Below, in pieces: positions 4,598 through 8,561 of a stretch of DNA of 8,561 nt. The number at the start of each line of letters is the position of its first letter. Position 1 is the first letter of the stretch. The notes below the pieces were generated by a model. That model saw only the letters and a list, made by a program, of their open reading frames with translations, did no database searches and was not told the origin of the DNA. The position numbers were made by a program, and so were the translations under genes. Source of the DNA: Candidatus Hydrogenedentota bacterium (GTDB lineage: Bacteria; Hydrogenedentota; Hydrogenedentia; Hydrogenedentales; SLHB01). The stretch is from assembly GCA_003552765.1 (NCBI GenBank), contig PUOI01000551.1:1-8561 (forward strand). Direction: 5' to 3'.

Positions 4598-6484
4598 ATG
4601 ACGGCAACACAACGGTTTTTTCTTATCACGGCGCTGATCGTGGCGTGCGGGGGACTTGGAGCCGAGGACCCTATTCCCATCTCTTCCATTGAGGAGCTTC
4701 AGCGCATAGGAAAAGGCTCCGATTACCCGCTGGACGCTGATTACATCGTGACGCAGGACATCGACGCATCGGAAACCGTGGAGTGGAACGATGGCGAGGG
4801 GTTCCGGCCTCTGGGCGCGTATGACCCCGATGGAAAACTACCGGAAGACACGGCGTTTCGCGGGACCCTGGACGGCGGCGGTCACGCCATTACCGGCCTG
4901 ACCATTAACCTGCCGGAAATGGCGGGCGGCGCCATTTTTTCCTGGGTGGGCGAAGAAGGGGTCATTCGGAATCTGACCCTTGAGGATAACAGCATGTCGG
5001 CGCGCGGGCATGTGGCGGGTTTTGCGGCCGTGAACGAGGGGCGCATGGAGGGGTGCCGCGCCACGGGAACGGTGACGAGCCTCCAACAGGGGGGCCGTGT
5101 GGGCGGGCTGGTAGCCGTCAATGACGGGGGCGTGATCTCCGACAGCCACACCACCGGCCCCGTGTTGGATGGCGGCACATTGGGTGGCGCCGTGGGTCTC
5201 AGCATCGGCGGCGAAATCTTGGACTGTTCCGCGGCGGGACCGGTGAGCGGATCGCAGGGCATTGGCGGGTTGGTAGGCGAACTGCGCGCAGACGCCCTAA
5301 TTCGGGATAGTTTTGCATCGGGCGATGTGGACGCCCATGCCGGTGCGGGCGGTCTTGTTGGTTATTGCGAAACCGACAGTGAGATAGTGAATTCGTACGC
5401 CGAGGGAGACGTGACCGCTGGGGAAGGACCGGCCGGGGGCCTGGCGGGAATCGCCGGAAAGATTAGCGGCAGTTTCGCCACCGGCAACGTACGCGCGGCA
5501 TCGGGCGGCACAGCCGGGGGACTGGCCGGGGCGAACAGTGGCGATATTACCAATTCCCACGCCACGGGGAGCGTAACCGCCGAAGAAGGGGACTTCGTGG
5601 GCGGTCTCTTGGGTGGAAACAGCCGGGACGCCCTCGTTTCCGGCAGCTACGCCACGGGGGACGTTTCTGGAACGGAGTTCAACACGGGCGGTCTAATCGG
5701 ATCCAATGAGGGGGCTGTGGCGCAGTGCCATGCCTCGGGCGCTGTCGAAGGGGAATACGTTACCGGGGGCCTTGTAGGCGCGAACACGGAAGATGGAAGC
5801 ATCGCGGAGTGTTACGCCGTGGGCGATGTGACGGGCGCCTTCGGGTCGGGCGGACTTGTAGGGATGAACGGCGGCGCCGTCTCGGACAGCTACGCGCTCG
5901 GCGCCGTCGAGGGTGAACAGGAAGCCACCGCCGGCTTGGCGGGCGGGAACGCCGGAACCCTCGAACGGACGTATGCCGCGGGCGCCGTCACCAGCGAGGG
6001 CGAGGACCTTGGGGGATTGGTTGGGCAAGACGCCAACGGCTCGGTCGAGGCCAGTTTCTGGGACATGGACGCCACGGGTCAGACCGAATCCGACGGCGGA
6101 GAGGGGCTCGAAGGCGGCGCGATGAGGCGGCAAGCCGTCTTCGCCGAGGCCGGTTGGGACTTCGACGCCATCTGGGCCATTGATGAAGACGAAACGTATC
6201 CCTATCTCGCATTCGCGGCGGAGGACGAAGACGAGGACAACGGAGAGGACGAAGACGAGAACGGGGATGAGGACAACGGAGAAGACGAGGAAGTGGTGCT
6301 CGGGGACGTCAACGGCAATGGCGAGGTGGACGCGCGTGACATTCAAATCGTCATCAACGCGGTCCTTGGGTTGTCCATACCGGAACACGCCGAACCCGAC
6401 GTGAACAACGACGACGTGGTCGACGCCCGGGACATCCAGCTTGTCATCAACGTCGTCCTGGACCTGCCCGTTTCCGTGGAGTGA
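4598..6484 (+). CDS. Exported GLUG-repeat protein with C-terminal dockerin
   Basis: This 628-residue protein has an N-terminal export signal (residues 1 to about 22). IVAC at 14-17 fits a lipobox, so lipid attachment at Cys17 is possible; ordinary cleavage near Ala22 is the alternative. Residues of about 28-135 resemble the segment that usually precedes GLUG repeats, including FRGTLDGGGHAITGLTIN. About 13 degenerate repeats of 26-29 residues (137 to about 486) follow, with the form GGLVG...SYATGDV, predicted to form a beta-helix-like solenoid. The block closes with FWDMDATGQ and ETYPYL, as is usual for the family. A very acidic linker (542-565) leads to two calcium-binding loops, DVNGNGEVDARD (570-581) and DVNNDDVVDARD (601-612), forming a type I dockerin. 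No cohesin is encoded in the window. An adhesive or surface role is likely; the partner is unknown. The ATG start follows GAGAGGGGGA. Confidence 0.9.
   Translation: MTATQRFFLITALIVACGGLGAEDPIPISSIEELQRIGKGSDYPLDADYIVTQDIDASETVEWNDGEGFRPLGAYDPDGKLPEDTAFRGTLDGGGHAITGLTINLPEMAGGAIFSWVGEEGVIRNLTLEDNSMSARGHVAGFAAVNEGRMEGCRATGTVTSLQQGGRVGGLVAVNDGGVISDSHTTGPVLDGGTLGGAVGLSIGGEILDCSAAGPVSGSQGIGGLVGELRADALIRDSFASGDVDAHAGAGGLVGYCETDSEIVNSYAEGDVTAGEGPAGGLAGIAGKISGSFATGNVRAASGGTAGGLAGANSGDITNSHATGSVTAEEGDFVGGLLGGNSRDALVSGSYATGDVSGTEFNTGGLIGSNEGAVAQCHASGAVEGEYVTGGLVGANTEDGSIAECYAVGDVTGAFGSGGLVGMNGGAVSDSYALGAVEGEQEATAGLAGGNAGTLERTYAAGAVTSEGEDLGGLVGQDANGSVEASFWDMDATGQTESDGGEGLEGGAMRRQAVFAEAGWDFDAIWAIDEDETYPYLAFAAEDEDEDNGEDEDENGDEDNGEDEEVVLGDVNGNGEVDARDIQIVINAVLGLSIPEHAEPDVNNDDVVDARDIQLVINVVLDLPVSVE
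5006..6055 (+). repeat. About 13 GLUG-type coding repeats
   Basis: Codons 137 to about 486 encode repeats anchored on GGLVG or GGLAG, followed 8-12 residues later by a SYATGDV-like strand. Units differ in length by a few residues and are well diverged in DNA, so this is an old array under protein-level constraint, unlike the recent repeats in the protease gene. Confidence 0.85.
6222..6292 (+). repeat. Acidic linker with 36-bp repeat
   Basis: The stretch encodes almost only Asp, Glu, Asn and Gly. The run GAGGACAACGGAGA occurs at 6233 and again at 6269, a 36-bp (12-codon) period, so the linker probably grew by local duplication. It connects the GLUG solenoid to the dockerin and should be extended, negatively charged and possibly calcium-binding. 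Confidence 0.7.
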
Positions 6485-6503
6485 GTGCCGAACGCAATCG
6501 AAT

Positions 6504-6551
6504 ACCCGGTCCGCCCTACCCACACTTTTGCGATGGACCGGCGGGCCGGGT
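6504..6551 (+). terminator. Probable terminator of the GLUG/dockerin gene
   Basis: A 12-bp stem pairs 6504-6515 (ACCCGGTCCGCC) with 6540-6551 (GGCGGGCCGGGT), with one T-G wobble and a 24-nt loop; GTTTACAT follows. The stem starts 20 bases after the TGA stop. The loop is large and the T-tail short, so efficiency is uncertain. Confidence 0.5.
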
Positions 6552-6640
6552 GTTTACATCCCCCAGCTCTTCGCCCCCCCTGTTTGCGAAGGGGATGCGT
6601 AGCGATTGGCGTTGGAATGCGCCTCAGGGATGGAAGCGTT

Positions 6641-6646
6641 TATAAT
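6641..6646 (+). promoter_or_regulatory. Possible -10 box for the subtilase gene
   Basis: TATAAT is a perfect -10 match about 100 bases upstream of the GTG start, but no good -35 box lies 16-18 bases before it: TTGGAA (6612-6617) is 23 bases away. It could be a promoter that needs an activator. The rest of the 263-base gap holds the preceding terminator and a leader with no clear structure. Confidence 0.35.
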
Positions 6647-6747
6647 TGAGGTACACATACTTTAAGCCGAAACCAGACCTTGATTCCTCAAGACGGGGCT
6701 GTGGAGGGAGAGCAGGCGTTTCTCAATAGGTACAGGGGATTGTATAC

Positions 6748-8561
6748 GTGAAGGCGCATGAGTTCACTCAAGTGGCAACCGCAACTCTTGCGCTGATTCT
6801 ATTGGCGGCGGGCGTGTTGGACGCAGGCGCCACGGATGGTCCCGGAACGGATTCCGATTGGCATGGCCGGCAGATTTTGGTGCAATTCGAGCCTGGCCTG
6901 CACGCGGCGGGGCGCTCCATGACTCACGCGGAAGCCGGGACGGCCCGGACGCATCGGTTTCGCCGCATCCCGGCCGATGTGGTGACGGTTCCGGAAGGCG
7001 CCAATCTTTCCGAATACATCGCTGCGTACGAGGCCCGGCCCGGCGTGGCCCACGCCGAACCCAATTACACGATCCGGGTGCAAAGCGAGCCCAACGATCC
7101 CCTCTTTGGCGATCTTTGGGGCCTTCACAACACCGGCCAGACAGGGGGAACGCCCGGAGCGGACATCGGCGCCCTCGAGGCTTGGGAATACGCCACGGGA
7201 AGCAGCGAGATCATCGTCGCTGTAGTCGACACGGGGGTTGACTACAACCACGAGGATCTCGCGGAAAACATGTGGGAAAATCCGCAGCCAGACCCCCGTT
7301 TCGGTGATATACATGGCGCAAGTTGGACAAACGGCGACGGCACGCTTACCAGCGGCGATCCCATGGATGATAACAGCCACGGGACTCACGTAGCCGGGAC
7401 CATAGGGGCGGTGGGCGACAACGCAGTGGGCGTCGTGGGGGTCAATTGGACCATCCGGCTCATGGCGCTGCGGTTCATGGATGACGAAGGGATGGGCTCG
7501 GTGTCGGACGCGATTGCGGCGATCGAATACGCCATCGAGCACGGCGCCAATATCGTGAATGCCTCGTGGGGGACCGAGGATCGTTCGGACACCCTCAGGG
7601 CCATTCTACAGGAAGCGGCCGATTCGGATGTGCTGGTTGTGGCCTCCGCAGGCAACGATGACAACGATAACGACGAGACGCCCTTTTACCCCGCCAGCTT
7701 CGACCTGCCCAATATCATTTCGGTGGCCAGCAGTACGGACGAAGACGCTCGTTCCTCCTTTAGCAACTGGGGGAAAGCGTCGGTGCATCTGGCCGCGCCG
7801 GGCTCGCTAATCAAAAGCACAATGCCGGGCAACGACTACGGCTACAAGGCCGGAACGTCCATGGCGGCGCCCCATGTTTCGGGCGCGGCGGCGCTGTTCT
7901 GGTCCATGAATCCAAGCGCCTCGTACGAGGTAGTGAAGGATAGGATTTTGGAGACCGTCACGCCGTTGGAGGCGTGGGAAGACAAGGTCATTGCGGGAGG
8001 CCGCCTCAACGCGGGGGCGCTCGTCAGGGAGACCATACTCACCGGCGAGTTGACGGTCGCCATCGAGCCGGATGCGGCGGTTGAGGCTGGCGCGCAATGG
8101 CGCGTCGTGGGCGAGGAAACCTGGCGGGACAGCGAGGAAACCCTCACCCTTGACACCGGCGAATACGAGGTGGAGTTCGCCGAACTGGAGGACTGGGTGG
8201 CGCCGAGCCCGCTAAGCGTAACCATCGTCAGGGACACCGCTACCGTGCAAACCGTGGAGTACGGACGCGCCCAGGGAACCCTCGAAGTGCGTATCGACCC
8301 CGAAGGCGCTCGCGAAGACGGCGCGCAGTGGCGCGTCGTGGGTGAGGAAACCTGGCGGGACAGCGAGGAAACCCTCACCCTTGACACCGGCGAATACGAG
8401 GTGGAGTTCGCCGAATTGGAGGACTGGGTAGCGCCGAACCCGATAAGCGTGAACATCGTCAAGGACACCGCTACCGTGCAAACCGTGGAGTACGGACGCG
8501 CCCAGGGAACCCTCGAAGTGCGTATCGACCCCGTGGGCGCGCGCCAAGACGGCGCCCAATG
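6748..8561 (+). CDS. Secreted subtilisin-family (S8) serine protease with tandem C-terminal modules (3' end outside window)
   Basis: The frame runs from GTG at 6748 to the window edge (604 codons visible, no stop). An in-frame TAG at 6727 bounds the start from above, and AGGGGA (6734-6739) lies eight bases before the GTG. Residues 1 to about 28 form a Sec signal peptide. Residues of about 40-112 look like a subtilase propeptide that would fold and then inhibit the enzyme (QILVQFEPG to AEPNYTIR). The peptidase domain, about 115-425, has the full triad Asp161 (VVDTGVD), His211 (SHGTHVAG) and Ser371 (GTSMAAPHVSG), plus the oxyanion Asn303 (SAGND), so it should be active. From residue 433 a 77-residue module begins to repeat (GAQWRV...TW...GEYEVEF...W..P), a beta-sandwich-like unit common at the C-termini of secreted proteins. 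Substrate is unknown; extracellular or surface protein processing is the likely role. Confidence 0.92.
   Translation, partial: MKAHEFTQVATATLALILLAAGVLDAGATDGPGTDSDWHGRQILVQFEPGLHAAGRSMTHAEAGTARTHRFRRIPADVVTVPEGANLSEYIAAYEARPGVAHAEPNYTIRVQSEPNDPLFGDLWGLHNTGQTGGTPGADIGALEAWEYATGSSEIIVAVVDTGVDYNHEDLAENMWENPQPDPRFGDIHGASWTNGDGTLTSGDPMDDNSHGTHVAGTIGAVGDNAVGVVGVNWTIRLMALRFMDDEGMGSVSDAIAAIEYAIEHGANIVNASWGTEDRSDTLRAILQEAADSDVLVVASAGNDDNDNDETPFYPASFDLPNIISVASSTDEDARSSFSNWGKASVHLAAPGSLIKSTMPGNDYGYKAGTSMAAPHVSGAAALFWSMNPSASYEVVKDRILETVTPLEAWEDKVIAGGRLNAGALVRETILTGELTVAIEPDAAVEAGAQWRVVGEETWRDSEETLTLDTGEYEVEFAELEDWVAPSPLSVTIVRDTATVQTVEYGRAQGTLEVRIDPEGAREDGAQWRVVGEETWRDSEETLTLDTGEYEVEFAELEDWVAPNPISVNIVKDTATVQTVEYGRAQGTLEVRIDPVGARQDGAQ
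8044..8561 (+). repeat. Tandem 231-bp coding repeats in the protease gene
   Basis: Units of exactly 77 codons start at 8044, 8275 and 8506; the third is cut by the window end. From 8101 to 8274 the first unit differs from the second (8332-8505) at only 8 of 174 bases by manual comparison, whereas their first 57 bases are clearly diverged. The heads of units 2 and 3 are again nearly identical. The array has therefore expanded recently, and more copies probably lie beyond the edge. Confidence 0.93.

Noticed and set aside
5693..6523. Minus-strand frame of 276 codons with an apparent hydrophobic segment opposite the GLUG gene
   Set aside because: The Val/Leu-rich segment is just the complement of the Asp/Glu-rich linker; the plus-strand GLUG and dockerin motifs explain the DNA.
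6799..7542. Minus-strand frame of 247 codons opposite the subtilase
   Set aside because: The plus strand holds an intact protease with full catalytic motifs; the antisense frame has none.
7842..8559. Repetitive minus-strand frames over the protease repeats
   Set aside because: Their internal repetition simply reflects the 231-bp coding repeats of the plus-strand gene.
8044..8561. CRISPR-like or mobile-element interpretation of the direct repeats
   Set aside because: The 231-bp units are contiguous, in frame and part of one coding sequence, with no spacers, terminal inverted repeats or transposase.

Overview
The window is moderately GC-rich bacterial DNA dominated by exported proteins. It most resembles the Planctomycetes-Verrucomicrobia-Lentisphaerae group or Candidatus Hydrogenedentes. 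That placement is an inference from gene content: paralogous type II pseudopilins with an H-Xn-DG C-terminus, a DUF5077/DUF3472 protein, a GLUG-repeat protein with a C-terminal dockerin, and a subtilase carrying tandem 77-residue modules. No rRNA, tRNA, CRISPR array or mobile element was recognised.

Layout, left to right: (1) the 3' two-thirds of a pseudopilin gene (1-699, 5' end outside the window); (2) a convergent minus-strand gene for a small zinc-ribbon protein with a long acidic tail (809-1270), separated from the first gene by a near-perfect hairpin that can end transcription in both directions; (3) a divergent regulatory region (1271-1655) with a strong sigma70-type promoter, a 12-bp palindrome and a leader of about 200 nt that may fold; (4) a complete pseudopilin gene (1656-2720), paralogous to the first; (5) a secreted DUF5077-DUF3472 protein (3050-4363); (6) a secreted or lipid-anchored GLUG-repeat protein with a dockerin pair (4598-6484); (7) the 5' part of a secreted subtilisin-family protease (6748 to the window end), running into near-identical repeats.

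Each plus-strand gene appears to be its own transcription unit. The three complete plus-strand genes each have a plausible promoter and a terminator-like hairpin. The partial pseudopilin has its hairpin inside the window, and the protease shows only a -10 box. Three of the promoters have a perfect TTGACA -35 box. Three consecutive plus-strand genes end in two successive dyads, a short one just after the stop and a longer one further on. The common theme is the cell envelope or extracellular space: pseudopilins, a probable carbohydrate-associated protein, a dockerin-bearing surface protein and a protease. Only the zinc-ribbon protein looks cytoplasmic.

I found no defence system or clearly new machinery. 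The points most worth checking are the constrained block shared by the two pseudopilins, the possible structured leader before the second one, the orphan dockerin on a possible lipoprotein, and recent repeat expansion in the protease.
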